A stretch of DNA of 59,642 nt, taken from NCBI RefSeq assembly GCF_000472925.1, contig NZ_AXAS01000054.1, positions 1 through 59,642 of the forward strand, written 5' to 3'. The notes beneath the pieces are model-generated. The model had not been told where the DNA came from. It did not search any database and worked only from the letters and a program-made list of their open reading frames with translations. Source of the stretch: Bradyrhizobium sp. Ec3.3. GTDB taxonomy: Bacteria; Pseudomonadota; Alphaproteobacteria; Rhizobiales; Xanthobacteraceae. Shown here one piece after another: positions 44,429 through 53,519 of the stretch. The translations under genes were made by a program, and so were the position numbers. Position 1 is the stretch's first letter. Every line of letters begins with the position of its first letter.

Positions 44429-44780
44429 GTTCCTCTACTCCGACGCGTATGCACGTGCGGCTTTGGGCATTTGGCCGATTATAGCAGGTTCGGGGGTGAT
44501 TGTCCGGGCCTGCGAAGCAGGCTCTTCGAGGAGCGCAAGATATCGACGCTACCGTCGCGGCGGCGGAGTTCGAACTATTCTTAAAAGAAGAAATCCTGCA
44601 CATGCAGTGCGGCTCGATCGAGCCGGCAAAATAGACACGCAACGCCCGGGTCTCTTTCCCTTCTCGCCATGGGCGCAATCTTCTCGATCCATGATTCGTG
44701 CATACCGCCAAACAGGAGCAGCGCGCCGGCAACTCCGTAGACGCGGCCTAGTTGTGTCGCATCGCTTCCGATTGCAGATG
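44429..44780. other. Intergenic, no gene seen
   Basis: About 350 bases between the end of the small secreted-protein gene and the kinase operon, both minus strand. It presumably holds the promoter of the kinase operon. Short ORFs on both strands lack ribosome-binding sites, and I found no recognisable motif. Confidence 0.4.
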
Positions 44781-45143
44781 CTAGTTTCGCTGTGCGGTCC
44801 AATAGCCGGAGCAGCGTGCGCCGGCCGATTGGCCAGTCCAGGTTCCTCGGCCGGATGCTCCCGACAGCCTTCCCGAGCCCGACGCATACCTATCCTGAAC
44901 AGCCACCGACGCGCGAACCGCACCAGACTGCGCCACGTAGCCTCTGAACTTTACGAGATTTGGATGGGTTACAACTCCGTTGGTGATGTTGACCGAAAAG
45001 TCATAGGTCGGATCGCAGGTGCCTCTTTGAGTCACAAAGATAAGATCCCATGATCCGTCGTAAGCCGTGCGCGCTTGCACTGCCGAAGCAAACGGGACAA
45101 GGCTTGCCATAACGACGGCCACACAAAGCCAAAGCCTTTTCAT
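44781..45143 (-). CDS. Small secreted hypothetical protein
   Basis: 120 residues from the ATG at 45143 (GGAGGAG upstream), which starts a signal peptide (MKRLWLCVAVVMASLVPFAS). The mature part is a beta-rich single domain with WDLIFVTQRGTCDPTYDFSV, NGVVTHPNLVKFRG, and repeated Gly/Ser-rich turns ending CSGYWTAQRN. Rhizobia have many like it; the Cys pair may form a disulfide. It is the gene behind promoter element d, the only one of the five targets without an obvious metabolic function, and is divergent from the second giant kinase. Confidence 0.75.
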   Translation of the reverse strand: MKRLWLCVAVVMASLVPFASAVQARTAYDGSWDLIFVTQRGTCDPTYDFSVNITNGVVTHPNLVKFRGYVAQSGAVRASVAVQDRYASGSGRLSGASGRGTWTGQSAGARCSGYWTAQRN

Positions 45144-45269
45144 AACAGCTCCTCCGTGACAGATTACGACCGACCGCGCTTTTGAAAACCGCTCGTTTTG
45201 CGTTGACAGCACAACATACTTCGACTTGATGCGGACGATATTCTCGCGCGACGTCACCGCGACACTTCT

Positions 45270-45332
45270 CGTTTAACGCGCATGTGCTGCTGTCGCGAAT
45301 AAAGCGCGGCAAAGCGCGCCAAATTGCTGCTA
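45270..45332 (-). promoter_or_regulatory. Five-copy promoter element, copy d (small secreted protein)
   Basis: On the minus strand: CAATTTGGC, GCG, CTTTGCC, then TTTATTCGC and 17 bases later CGTTAAACG. It lies 126 bases before the ATG at 45143. The TAGCAG lead-in is identical to that of copy e. Confidence 0.75.
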
Positions 45333-45492
45333 ACCAGAAGGCATGGTTTCCGCGTATTTCGAGCACGGAAGATCGATGGACGGCTGGCATTTCTCAGCCG
45401 ATCGGATACGATTTCTTCGGGCCGGAGAGAGGCCGCGCGCAAAGCTTGGCTTGGTGAACTCAATCGGGAGGCCGAACGCCGGAGGCTCACAA
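45333..45492 (+). promoter_or_regulatory. Upstream region of the second giant kinase
   Basis: The frame of the kinase stays open to 45343, but this 150-base part is rejected as coding because it aligns at the DNA level with the non-coding upstream region of copy 1 (GGAAGATCGATGGACGG, GGCATTTCTCAGCCGATCGG). The match suggests a promoter kept in both copies. GGAGG lies 8 bases before the ATG at 45493. Confidence 0.55.
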
Positions 45493-48400
45493 ATGGTGCC
45501 GCATTCGCTGAATGTCGCGTACTCGGATGGTGGCTCTCAGATCGTGTGGAAGGACGACGAACGTGTCTTTCGGCGTGGCTGGCGATTAGCCGATGATGGC
45601 AACCAGCGCGCCGTGCTGATCGTTGCTCCTGCTGCCGACCACCCACCTCGTTCGAGCCTCGAGCGCCTCACGCACGAATACGAACTGAAAGATGAACTCG
45701 ACGGGACGTGGGCGGTGCGGCCGCTGGAGCTCGTGCGCGATGCCGACCGGACCATGCTGCTGCTCGATGATGCGGGCGGCGAGCCGCTCGACCATTTGCT
45801 CGGCGAGCCCATCGAGGCGGGACGCTTCTTGCGTCTTGCCATTCCTGTCGCGGTGGCGCTAGGCAAGCTTCACCAGCGCGGGCTCGTCCACAAAGACATC
45901 AAGCCGCGCAACATCCTGCTGAATGAGGTGACCGGCGAAGTGCGGTTGACCGGGTTCGGCATCGCCTCGCGCTTCGTGCGCGAACGCCAGCCACCTCGTC
46001 CTCCGGAGACGATCGCCGGCACGCTCGCCTACATGGCGCCGGAACAGACCGGACGGATGAATCGGTCAATCGATTCCCGGAGCGACCTCTACGCGCTTGG
46101 CGTCACCTTCTACCAAATGCTCACCGGTGCTTTGCCGTTTAGCGCAACGGATCCGATGGAATGGGTGCACTGCCACCTCGCCAGGCGGCCGCTGCCGCCT
46201 GCCGAGCGGCTGAAAGAAATCCCTGGCGCGCTCTCGGCGATCGTCATGAAGCTGCTCGCGAAGCGGGCCGAAGACCGCTTTCAGACGGCCGCCGGTCTCG
46301 AAAGCGACCTTCGCCGCTGCCAGGCCGAATGGGAGGCGGAGCGGCGGATCGACGACTTTCCACTCGGCGAACACGACACGCCCGACCGGCTACTGATTCC
46401 AGAGAAGCTCTACGGGCGGCGGCGCGAAGTCGAGACCCTGCTCGCGGCCTTCGACCGCGTCGTCGACGGTGGCGCCCCGGAATTGGTCCTGGTCTCGGGC
46501 TATTCCGGCATCGGCAAATCCTCGGTCGTGAACGAATTGCAGCCGGTGTTGGTACTGCCGCGCGGGCTTTTCGCCTCCGGCAAGTTCGATCAGTACAAAC
46601 GAGATATTCCCTATGCGACCCTAGCGCAGGCCTTTCAAAGCCTGATCCGGCAACTTCTCGGAAAGAGCGAAGCCGAACTGCGTGAGTGGCGTGGGGTATT
46701 GCTCGAGGCGCTGGGGCCCAACGGACAGCTCATCATCGATCTCGTCCCAGAACTGCAGGTCATCATCGGCGAGCAACCGGCGCTGCCAGAACTTCCGCCG
46801 CAACGTGCGCAAAAACGTTTCCAGCTCGTGTTCCGCCGTTTTATCGGCGTCTTCGCGCGCCCAGAGCACCCGCTGGCGCTCTTTCTGGACGACTTGCAGT
46901 GGCTCGATGCGGCTACCCTCGACTTGATCGAAGATTTGATGACGCAGTTCGACGTGCAACACCTCTTACTGATCGGCGCATATCGGGACAATGAGGTCGA
47001 TTCAACCCATCCACTGACGCGCAAGCTGCACGCTATCCGCAAAGCAGGAGCGCGGGTGCACGAATTTGTCCTTTCGCCGCTCGCACGCGATGAGTTGGGG
47101 AGTTTGATCGCAGATGCGATCCGCAGCCATCCGGCCTCGGTTGCGGAGCTCGCCCAATTGGTCCACGAGAAGACGGGCGGCAATCCGTTCTTCGCCATCC
47201 AATTCCTCTCCACTCTTGCAGATGAGGAACTGCTCGCGTTCGATCATGCCACGGGGAGCTGGTCATGGGACCTCGCGCGCATTCACTCAAAGGGTTATAC
47301 CGACAACGTCGTGGACCTCATGGTTCGCAAGTTGAGCCGTCTGCCGGCTGAAACGCAGACGGCGCTCACGAGGTTCGCTTGCCTTGGAAATATCGCGCCA
47401 ACGGCCACACTCTCGCTCGTTCAGGGCACATCGGAGGAGCAGGTTCACCGAGATCTCTGGGAGGCTGTGCGCCAGGAGTTTATCGAGCGTCTCGACGGCT
47501 CCTACAAATTCATGCACGACCGAATCCACGAAGGCACCTATTCGCTGATCTCGAAAGAATGGCGCCCCGAAGAGCATCTCCGAATCGGAAGGCTGATCCT
47601 CCTGCACACAAGCGGCGAGAAGCGTGAGGAGAGTATCTTCGACATCGTCAACCAGCTCAACCGCGCCGCGGCCCTGATCACCTCGCGGGAGGAGCGCGAA
47701 CAATTGGCCGCGCTGAATTTGATCGCAGGAAAGCGCGCCAAGGCGTCCGCAGCGTACGCTGTTGCGCTTACCTATCTGATTGTAGGTGGAGAGCTGCTGG
47801 CGGACGACCGCTGGCCACAGTGCCGCGAGCTTACCTTCGAGCTTGAGCTCAACCGCGCCGAATGTGAATTTCTGACCGGTGACTTCCATGCGGCGGAGCG
47901 GCGCCTGGAGAACATGTCGGCGTTCACCGCCGGCGCGGTCGAGCAAGCTCTCGTCGCCTGCTTGGGGATCGATCTCTATTCGGCACTCGCCCGCAGCGAC
48001 CGAGCGGTTCAGGTCGCTCTCGATTATCTCCGCCAACGCGGCATCCACTGGTCGCCACACCCAGTGGACGCCGAAGTACGGCGGGAATACGATCGGATCT
48101 GGTCACTGCTTGGCTCCCGTACGATCGAGGAACTCGTCAACCTTCCCTCGATGATCGATCCTGAGTCCCTTGCGATCGTCGACGTCCTGACCAGAGTCGG
48201 ACCGGCGGCGCAATTTACGGACAAAAACCTCCATGCGCTCGCCTCCTGCAAGGCAATCAATTTGAGCCTCGAGAAGGGCAATAGCGACAGCTCCTGCGGC
48301 GCATATGTCTTGGTCGCGACTATCGCGGGCCGTGACTTCGGCGACTACAAGGACGCCATTCGCTTCGGGCAGCTGGGGTGTGATCTGGTGGAGCAGCGCG

Positions 48401-51400
48401 GTCTCAAGCGTTTGCAGCCTGCTACCTATTGTTGGTTCGGGGGCCTTGTCCAGACCTGGGCGGAACACTTTCGATCCTGCAGGGGTATGTTGCGCCGGAC
48501 GTTCTCAGTTGCCAATGAGATCGGCGATCTCGGTTACGCTGTGTACAGCTCGAGCATCCTTATCTCCAATCTTCTCTGCGCGGGGGATCCACTGGCGGAG
48601 GTCGAGCGCGAAGCCGAGCTTAACTTCGAGTTCGCGCAGCATGCCCGATTCGGGTTCATGGTCGACACCTCCAGGGCGCATCTCGGGCTCATCCGGACGC
48701 TCCGTGGTCTTACGCGCGCGTTCGGCCGCTTCGATTACGGGGATTTCGACGAAAGCGAGTTCGAGGGCCAACTCCCGAGTAGCGCAGGTCAAGGCATTGC
48801 GGCTTGCTGGTGGTGGATTCGAAAGCTGCAGGCGCGGTTCTTTGCGAGCGACTACGCAGCGGCGCTCGAGGCTGCCGCCAACGCGGAGAAGCTGCTGTGG
48901 GCCCAGCCTACAGAATTTGCGAGGTCGGACTATGGCTTTTTCGCCGCGCTTTCTCACGCCGCTTGCTGCGGCCCCGACAACGAAGGCAATCGTGAACAGC
49001 ACCTCGAGGCAATGGCCGGCCGTCACCGTCAATTCGAAATCCTTGCGGAGAGTTGTCCGGACAATTTCGCGCACCGCGCCGCGCTGCTCGGTGCTGAGAT
49101 TGCGCGCATCGAGGGGCGGCCGCTCGATGCCATGAGCCTTTACGAGCGCGCCATCGCGTCGGCACGCGCAAATAGCTTCGTGCACGACGAAGCGCTTACC
49201 TATGAGTTGGCTGCTCGCTTTTACGCGGCGCGCGGCTCTCAGGAGATCTCACATCTGTATCTGGGGAACGCACGGCGTAACTATCTACGATGGGGAGCCG
49301 ATGGAAAGGTGCGGCAACTCGATCAGCTCCATCCGTGGCTGAGGGCCGACGAACGGGCTCCGGGTTCGACGGGAACCATCGAAGCACCGGTCGAATATCT
49401 CGATCTGGCGACGATGATCGAAGTCTCGCAGGCGCTCTCTGGCGAGATGGTGCTGGAAAAGCTCATCGACAAACTTATGCGCGCAGCCCTCGAGCACGCC
49501 GGCGCTGAACGTGGTCTTCTGATTGTCCCGCGAGGTGATGAGCTGCAGATACAGGCGGAGGCGATCGCCAGTGGAGAGAATGTAGCCGTGCATCTGCGCG
49601 ACGCCTCCTACAGCGCAGCCGCGTTGCCGGAGTCGTTGGTTCGTTATGGAACGCGCACGCATGAGACGGTGATTCTTGACGACGCTTCCTCTCAGCAGAG
49701 ATTTTCTGATCCCTATCTTCTTCAGTGTCGTGTCCGCTCAATTCTCAGTTTGCCGTTGATCAATCAGGGAAAGCTTACCGGTATTCTCTACCTGGAGAAC
49801 AATCTGGCACCAAGCGTCTTCACGCCCGATCGCGTCGCCTTGTTGAAGATGCTGGCGTCGCAGGCCGCAATCTCGCTCGAAAATTCGCGGCTTTATCGCG
49901 ACCTCGCGGACCGGGAAGGCAAGATTCGGCGTTTGGTCGACGCCAACATCATCGGGATATTCATTGCCGATCGCGAAGGTCGGATTCTTGAAGCCAATGA
50001 CGCGTTCCTGCGTATCTTGGGATATGACCGCGAAGACGTGGCTTTAGGCCGGCTGCACTGGACTGAGTTGTCCCCGCCGGAATGGCGCGAGCGCGACCTG
50101 CGCACGCGCGCACTGCTGGACACAACGGGGATCGTTCCACCCTTCGAGAAGGAGTATGTTCGGAAAGACGGCAGCCGTGTTCCCGTGCTTATTGGCGCCA
50201 CGCTTTTCAAACAAGGCGGCGACGAGGGCGTTGCGTTCGTGCTCGATTTGACCGAACGCAAACGTGCGGAGGAGGCGCTACGTGAGAGCGAGCGAAGTTT
50301 GCGTTCGGCAATTGACGGGATACCGGGTTTCGTCGCGGTCTTGGCCCCGAATGGTGAGATCGAAACTCTCAATCGTCAGATCGTCGAGTATTGCGGCCAG
50401 TCACTGGAAGAGCTGAAGAACTGGGCCACAAACGGACCGATACATCCTGATGACCTTCCCCGTGTCGTTGAAATTCTCACAAAATCAATCGCCACCGGTG
50501 TTCTCTACGAGACCGTAACGCGCATGAGGCGCTTCGACGGCGAATATCGATGGTTTGACGTCCGCGGCGTCCCAATTCGCGATGACTCTGGGCGCATTAC
50601 TCGCTGGTATGTTCTCCTGACGGATGTCGAGGATCGCACGCAGGCGCTGGCGCGGTTGCAGCAGATGCAATCGGATTTCGCTCACATGAACCGCGTGAGC
50701 ATGATGGGAGAATTGGCAGCCTCGCTCTCTCACGAGATCGCGCAACCGATCGCCAGCGCGCGCAACAACGCCCGGGCGGCCCAGAATTTTCTGAAGATGG
50801 AGCCGCTGGACGCGAGGGAGGTCAGGGAGGCACTCTCCTGTGTCGTCGGGGACACAGATCGAGCCGGAGACATCATCGATCGCATCCGAGAGCAAATCAA
50901 GAAAGCGCCGCCGCGAAAAGAGCGGTTTGATCTCAACGCGGCGATCAACGAAGTGATCGCGTTAGCGCAAAGCGCGACCGTCAGGAATGGCGTGTCGGTC
51001 CAGACCCGGCTTGCGGAGGGATTGCTTCCGGTTCTGGGGGACCGCATTCAGCTGCAACAAGTCTTGCTGAATTTGATTCTCAACGCGGCTGAAGCAATGA
51101 GCTCGGTTGAAGAGGGAGCAAGATGGCTGTTGATCAGTACCGATCTGGACCAGGCAGGCGCTCTCGTGGCCGTGCGCGATTCAGGGCCGGGCATTGATCC
51201 TGCGCATCTCGATAGGATCTTCGATGCCTTTTACACCACGAAGTCCAGTGGAACAGGCATGGGGTTGGCGATTTGCCGCTCCATCATCCTTGCTCACGGA
51301 GGCAAGCTGTGGGCAGAAGCGAACGAGCCTCGCGGCGCTGCATTTCAGTTCACCTTGCCCGATACCGAAAGAGAGCTCACGACTGCGTTTCAGGCGAGCC

Positions 51401-51411
51401 ACCGGAGTTGA
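45493..51411 (+). CDS. Giant sensor: protein-kinase-like / AAA ATPase / GAF / PAS / histidine kinase (copy 2)
   Basis: 1972 residues from the ATG at 45493 (GGAGG upstream; the same first residues as copy 1). Order of domains and landmarks as in copy 1: HKDIKPRNILL and LTGFGIASR (Gly in place of the DFG Asp) in the kinase-like domain, Walker A GYSGIGKSS, ALFLDDLQWLD, a helical repeat region, GAF (LDLATMIEVSQALSGEMVLEKL), two PAS, and His 1747 in SLSHEIAQP. Protein-kinase-like, ATPase, GAF and histidine kinase parts are closely similar to copy 1, while the helical region (about 780-1290), the likely ligand or partner reader, is much less so. Its 3' end overlaps the convergent receiver gene by 35 bases. 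Confidence 0.9.
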   Translation: MVPHSLNVAYSDGGSQIVWKDDERVFRRGWRLADDGNQRAVLIVAPAADHPPRSSLERLTHEYELKDELDGTWAVRPLELVRDADRTMLLLDDAGGEPLDHLLGEPIEAGRFLRLAIPVAVALGKLHQRGLVHKDIKPRNILLNEVTGEVRLTGFGIASRFVRERQPPRPPETIAGTLAYMAPEQTGRMNRSIDSRSDLYALGVTFYQMLTGALPFSATDPMEWVHCHLARRPLPPAERLKEIPGALSAIVMKLLAKRAEDRFQTAAGLESDLRRCQAEWEAERRIDDFPLGEHDTPDRLLIPEKLYGRRREVETLLAAFDRVVDGGAPELVLVSGYSGIGKSSVVNELQPVLVLPRGLFASGKFDQYKRDIPYATLAQAFQSLIRQLLGKSEAELREWRGVLLEALGPNGQLIIDLVPELQVIIGEQPALPELPPQRAQKRFQLVFRRFIGVFARPEHPLALFLDDLQWLDAATLDLIEDLMTQFDVQHLLLIGAYRDNEVDSTHPLTRKLHAIRKAGARVHEFVLSPLARDELGSLIADAIRSHPASVAELAQLVHEKTGGNPFFAIQFLSTLADEELLAFDHATGSWSWDLARIHSKGYTDNVVDLMVRKLSRLPAETQTALTRFACLGNIAPTATLSLVQGTSEEQVHRDLWEAVRQEFIERLDGSYKFMHDRIHEGTYSLISKEWRPEEHLRIGRLILLHTSGEKREESIFDIVNQLNRAAALITSREEREQLAALNLIAGKRAKASAAYAVALTYLIVGGELLADDRWPQCRELTFELELNRAECEFLTGDFHAAERRLENMSAFTAGAVEQALVACLGIDLYSALARSDRAVQVALDYLRQRGIHWSPHPVDAEVRREYDRIWSLLGSRTIEELVNLPSMIDPESLAIVDVLTRVGPAAQFTDKNLHALASCKAINLSLEKGNSDSSCGAYVLVATIAGRDFGDYKDAIRFGQLGCDLVEQRGLKRLQPATYCWFGGLVQTWAEHFRSCRGMLRRTFSVANEIGDLGYAVYSSSILISNLLCAGDPLAEVEREAELNFEFAQHARFGFMVDTSRAHLGLIRTLRGLTRAFGRFDYGDFDESEFEGQLPSSAGQGIAACWWWIRKLQARFFASDYAAALEAAANAEKLLWAQPTEFARSDYGFFAALSHAACCGPDNEGNREQHLEAMAGRHRQFEILAESCPDNFAHRAALLGAEIARIEGRPLDAMSLYERAIASARANSFVHDEALTYELAARFYAARGSQEISHLYLGNARRNYLRWGADGKVRQLDQLHPWLRADERAPGSTGTIEAPVEYLDLATMIEVSQALSGEMVLEKLIDKLMRAALEHAGAERGLLIVPRGDELQIQAEAIASGENVAVHLRDASYSAAALPESLVRYGTRTHETVILDDASSQQRFSDPYLLQCRVRSILSLPLINQGKLTGILYLENNLAPSVFTPDRVALLKMLASQAAISLENSRLYRDLADREGKIRRLVDANIIGIFIADREGRILEANDAFLRILGYDREDVALGRLHWTELSPPEWRERDLRTRALLDTTGIVPPFEKEYVRKDGSRVPVLIGATLFKQGGDEGVAFVLDLTERKRAEEALRESERSLRSAIDGIPGFVAVLAPNGEIETLNRQIVEYCGQSLEELKNWATNGPIHPDDLPRVVEILTKSIATGVLYETVTRMRRFDGEYRWFDVRGVPIRDDSGRITRWYVLLTDVEDRTQALARLQQMQSDFAHMNRVSMMGELAASLSHEIAQPIASARNNARAAQNFLKMEPLDAREVREALSCVVGDTDRAGDIIDRIREQIKKAPPRKERFDLNAAINEVIALAQSATVRNGVSVQTRLAEGLLPVLGDRIQLQQVLLNLILNAAEAMSSVEEGARWLLISTDLDQAGALVAVRDSGPGIDPAHLDRIFDAFYTTKSSGTGMGLAICRSIILAHGGKLWAEANEPRGAAFQFTLPDTERELTTAFQASHRS

Positions 51412-51769
51412 AAGCCGCGCTAACACATCGCGTGAGTTGGTCCTCGTCTACCGGCTTGCGCAGGTAACACAGGACGCCGTCGTTTAGCGCGCGAGCCCGG
51501 TCGACGTCATTGGGAAATGCCGTCACAAGGATCGTCGGAATTGCGTGGCCCGCATCGATAAGGCGCCGGCAGAGTTCGAGCCCGGTCATGGCGGGCATAT
51601 GAATGTCGGTGATCAGGCATGCAGTTTCGGAGAGGCGCGGGGAGGCGAGAAATTCGGTTGCAGACGAGAAAACGTCGACCGTGTGGCCCAGGGATCTCAT
51701 GAGCCTGCACATTGACTCACGAAAGAACCGATCATCGTCGACGACCGAAACTAGTACCTTTTTCATCAT
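51377..51769 (-). CDS. Stand-alone FixJ-type receiver
   Basis: 130 residues: KKVLVSVVDDDRFFRESMCRLMRSLGHTVDVF, phospho-acceptor Asp in ACLITDIHMPAMTG, Thr in ILVTAFP, Lys in CYLRKPVDEDQL. The receiver is of the FixJ/NarL type but carries no helix-turn-helix, so it may be a phosphate sink or shuttle. It is convergent with the second giant kinase and overlaps it by 35 bases. A perfect FNR/FixK-like box lies 69 bases before its start, so low-oxygen control is likely. Confidence 0.9.
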   Translation of the reverse strand: MMKKVLVSVVDDDRFFRESMCRLMRSLGHTVDVFSSATEFLASPRLSETACLITDIHMPAMTGLELCRRLIDAGHAIPTILVTAFPNDVDRARALNDGVLCYLRKPVDEDQLTRCVSAAFNSGGSPETQS

Positions 51770-52137
51770 GCCCTTATGCCATTCGCAGGCCCCTTCGTGC
51801 GGGCAGCTAACGGTGCCGTAGATCCGCGTGGGATGGCTTGACTTGCGTCAAGAATGCCACCGATGCAATGCCGATGCGCCTAAACTTTGGCTTATGCCGA
51901 CGGCGATTGGGAGTTCTGGCAGCCATCGCTTGGGACGGAGAACTCCCCGCTGGGCGAGGTGATCGCTAGGATCATACCTGGCGACCTCAGGACCCACGTC
52001 CGGGCGTTTGTAAGCCTTCGTATCGTCGTCCCGCCTCTTTGGATGCCCGATTTCGACCTGCGCTCAATTGAGGTGCTGGTAACGATCCTAATAGTCTGCA
52101 TGCGTCCGAAATGCGCAGGGGCGAAAAGGAGAAAACA
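51770..52137. other. Divergent intergenic region with a FixK-like box
   Basis: About 370 bases between the receiver gene (minus) and the small zinc-finger gene (plus). It carries TTGAC-TTGC-GTCAA at 51838-51851. An 88-residue ORF from 51887 has no ribosome-binding site and is not counted as a gene. Confidence 0.5.
51838..51851. promoter_or_regulatory. FNR/FixK-type box TTGACTTGCGTCAA
   Basis: A perfect 5+4+5 palindrome that fits the TTGAY-N4-RTCAA consensus of the Crp/Fnr group, including FixK2 of Bradyrhizobium. It can serve either the receiver gene (start at 51769) or, less likely because of the distance, the plus-strand gene at 52138. Confidence 0.65.
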
Positions 52138-52359
52138 ATGGCTTACCGCTTAGAAACTCACGGGTCTGACAGGGCCAATCGATGCGCAATGTGCGATGGC
52201 AAGTTCGGTCTCGTCCGGCATTATTCTTGGCGAACCCCGCTTTGCTCCCGGGAGTGCGTCGATCGCTTCGCAGCTCGCCGCCAGAGTGACCGTAATTGGT
52301 TGGGCTGGCTCCAAATGCCCTTCGACCAGTCGCCCGAACACCGCGCGAGGGCGTCATGA
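52138..52359 (+). CDS. Small zinc-finger-like protein
   Basis: 73 residues with AAGGAG eight bases before the ATG. Four Cys spaced as CAMC...CSREC (about C19, C22, C38, C42) form a treble-clef or ribbon-like zinc site, with an aromatic-rich stretch between (FGLVRHYSWRTPLC). Proteins of this size and Cys pattern are frequent in Bradyrhizobium, usually unnamed. The stop codon overlaps the start of the next gene (ATGA), so the two are translated together. Confidence 0.7.
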   Translation: MAYRLETHGSDRANRCAMCDGKFGLVRHYSWRTPLCSRECVDRFAARRQSDRNWLGWLQMPFDQSPEHRARAS

Positions 52360-52571
52360 CGCTTCAGATCTCACAACGAGGCAAGCAATATCTAAAGACC
52401 GCGCAGACCTTGCTCCGCTCCGCCAAAACCATGACTGACGAGGTGATCGCGGGTCAGCTAAGGGCTCTTGCCGACGATTATCAACGGCGAGCTGAGAAGG
52501 CTTCCCGCGACGATGCGGCCAAGGCACTCGCTCGATCGGCTGTCAGCGCTGAAGGCGAGTGGTATGCATGA
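52356..52571 (+). CDS. Small helical protein, hypothetical
   Basis: 71 residues. MTLQISQRGKQYLKTAQTLLRSAKTMTD followed by LRALADDYQRRAEKASRDDAAK: an almost entirely helical, charged protein, typical of small rhizobial stress-associated proteins of unknown function. It starts at the ATGA overlap with the zinc-finger gene. The pair may respond to the FixK-like box upstream, 287 bases before the first start, though that is far. Confidence 0.65.
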   Translation: MTLQISQRGKQYLKTAQTLLRSAKTMTDEVIAGQLRALADDYQRRAEKASRDDAAKALARSAVSAEGEWYA

Positions 52572-52791
52572 TGCGATGGGCATCGCTCAGCTGCGATCTG
52601 GCGAGCCATAGATCCTAAAGTCGATCAGCACGTCGGGGGCAAGCTGAGTCGGAGTCGTAAACTTGAGTGTACCCGCGCGCATGCTTGGGAACAATGGGAC
52701 TGTTCAGGTTCGGGGATTAGGGCTAGAAATGCGCGATCTGGCAGAAGACCAGGACACAGGCTCATTTTCGCGGTCCCTTCGAGCAGCAGCG

Positions 52792-53427
52792 ATGCCTGAT
52801 TCCACCTCCACCGTGTTGGTCGTCGACGACGACCCTGACCTCCGAGCGTCGGTCGGGCGGCTACTGCGATCGCTCGGCATCGACGTTCAGCTATTTGCGT
52901 CCATTTCCGAGTTCCTCAAGTCCGATCTCCCGGATTGCCCCACCTGCCTGGTGCTTGACATCAGAATGCCCGGCCAAAGCGGCCTCGATCTTCAGCGCGA
53001 GCTCGTTACGGCAAATAGGGAAATCCCGATTATCTTCGTCACAGGACATGGTGACATACCAATGTCCGTGCAGGCGATGAAAAGGGGCGCCATCGAGTTC
53101 CTGACTAAGCCGTTCCGCGACCAGGATCTCCTCGACGCCATTGAGCTCGGTCTCTCACGTGATCGTGCGCGGCGGGAAAATGAGAAGGACCTGGTCGCTC
53201 TCAGGGAGCGCTTCGGGTCGCTGAGCCCCAGGGAGCGCGAGATCATGATTCAGGTCGCCCGCGGCCGCCTGAGCAAACAGATCGCCCACGATATCGGCAT
53301 CGCCGAAGCCACCGTGAAGGTGCATCGCAGCAGGGCGATGCAGAAGATGCAGGCCGGTTCGCTTCCCGAGCTCGGCCGGATGGCTGACAAGCTCAAGCTG
53401 GTACCTGATAGGCCGCAACGCTCTTGA
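52792..53427 (+). CDS. FixJ/NarL-family response regulator with LuxR-type DNA-binding domain
   Basis: 211 residues from the ATG at 52792, which gives the family N-terminus (STSTVLVVDDDPDLRASVGRLL); the frame is open back to 52663. Receiver: acidic pair VDDDPDL, phospho-acceptor Asp in TCLVLDIRMPGQSG, Thr in FVTGHGDIPMSVQAMKRGA, Lys in FLTKPFRDQDL. Output: LuxR-type helix-turn-helix (LSPREREIMIQVARGRLSKQIAHDIGIAEATVKVHRSRAMQKM). This is the only intact DNA-binding response regulator in the signalling block. It lies 190 bases before the promoter element e, and I infer it binds that family of elements. No kinase gene is directly attached; the giant kinases are nearest. Confidence 0.9.
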   Translation: MPDSTSTVLVVDDDPDLRASVGRLLRSLGIDVQLFASISEFLKSDLPDCPTCLVLDIRMPGQSGLDLQRELVTANREIPIIFVTGHGDIPMSVQAMKRGAIEFLTKPFRDQDLLDAIELGLSRDRARRENEKDLVALRERFGSLSPREREIMIQVARGRLSKQIAHDIGIAEATVKVHRSRAMQKMQAGSLPELGRMADKLKLVPDRPQRS

Positions 53428-53519
53428 GCTGTCCCTTTGCGTGGCGCGCTATTGGCGCGCTCAGGCGACAGCCCCTATCGGCCGATGGCCGCAATCTCAC
53501 AAGCCGCGTTTTGCTCGCC

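Noticed and set aside
44560..44590. gagttcgaacta as the T-arm of a tRNA
   Set aside because: No acceptor stem, D-arm or anticodon arm can be folded around it at the right distances.
45343..45492. Fifty extra N-terminal residues for giant kinase 2
   Set aside because: The DNA aligns with the non-coding upstream region of kinase 1, and the ATG at 45493 matches the start of copy 1 and has GGAGG before it.
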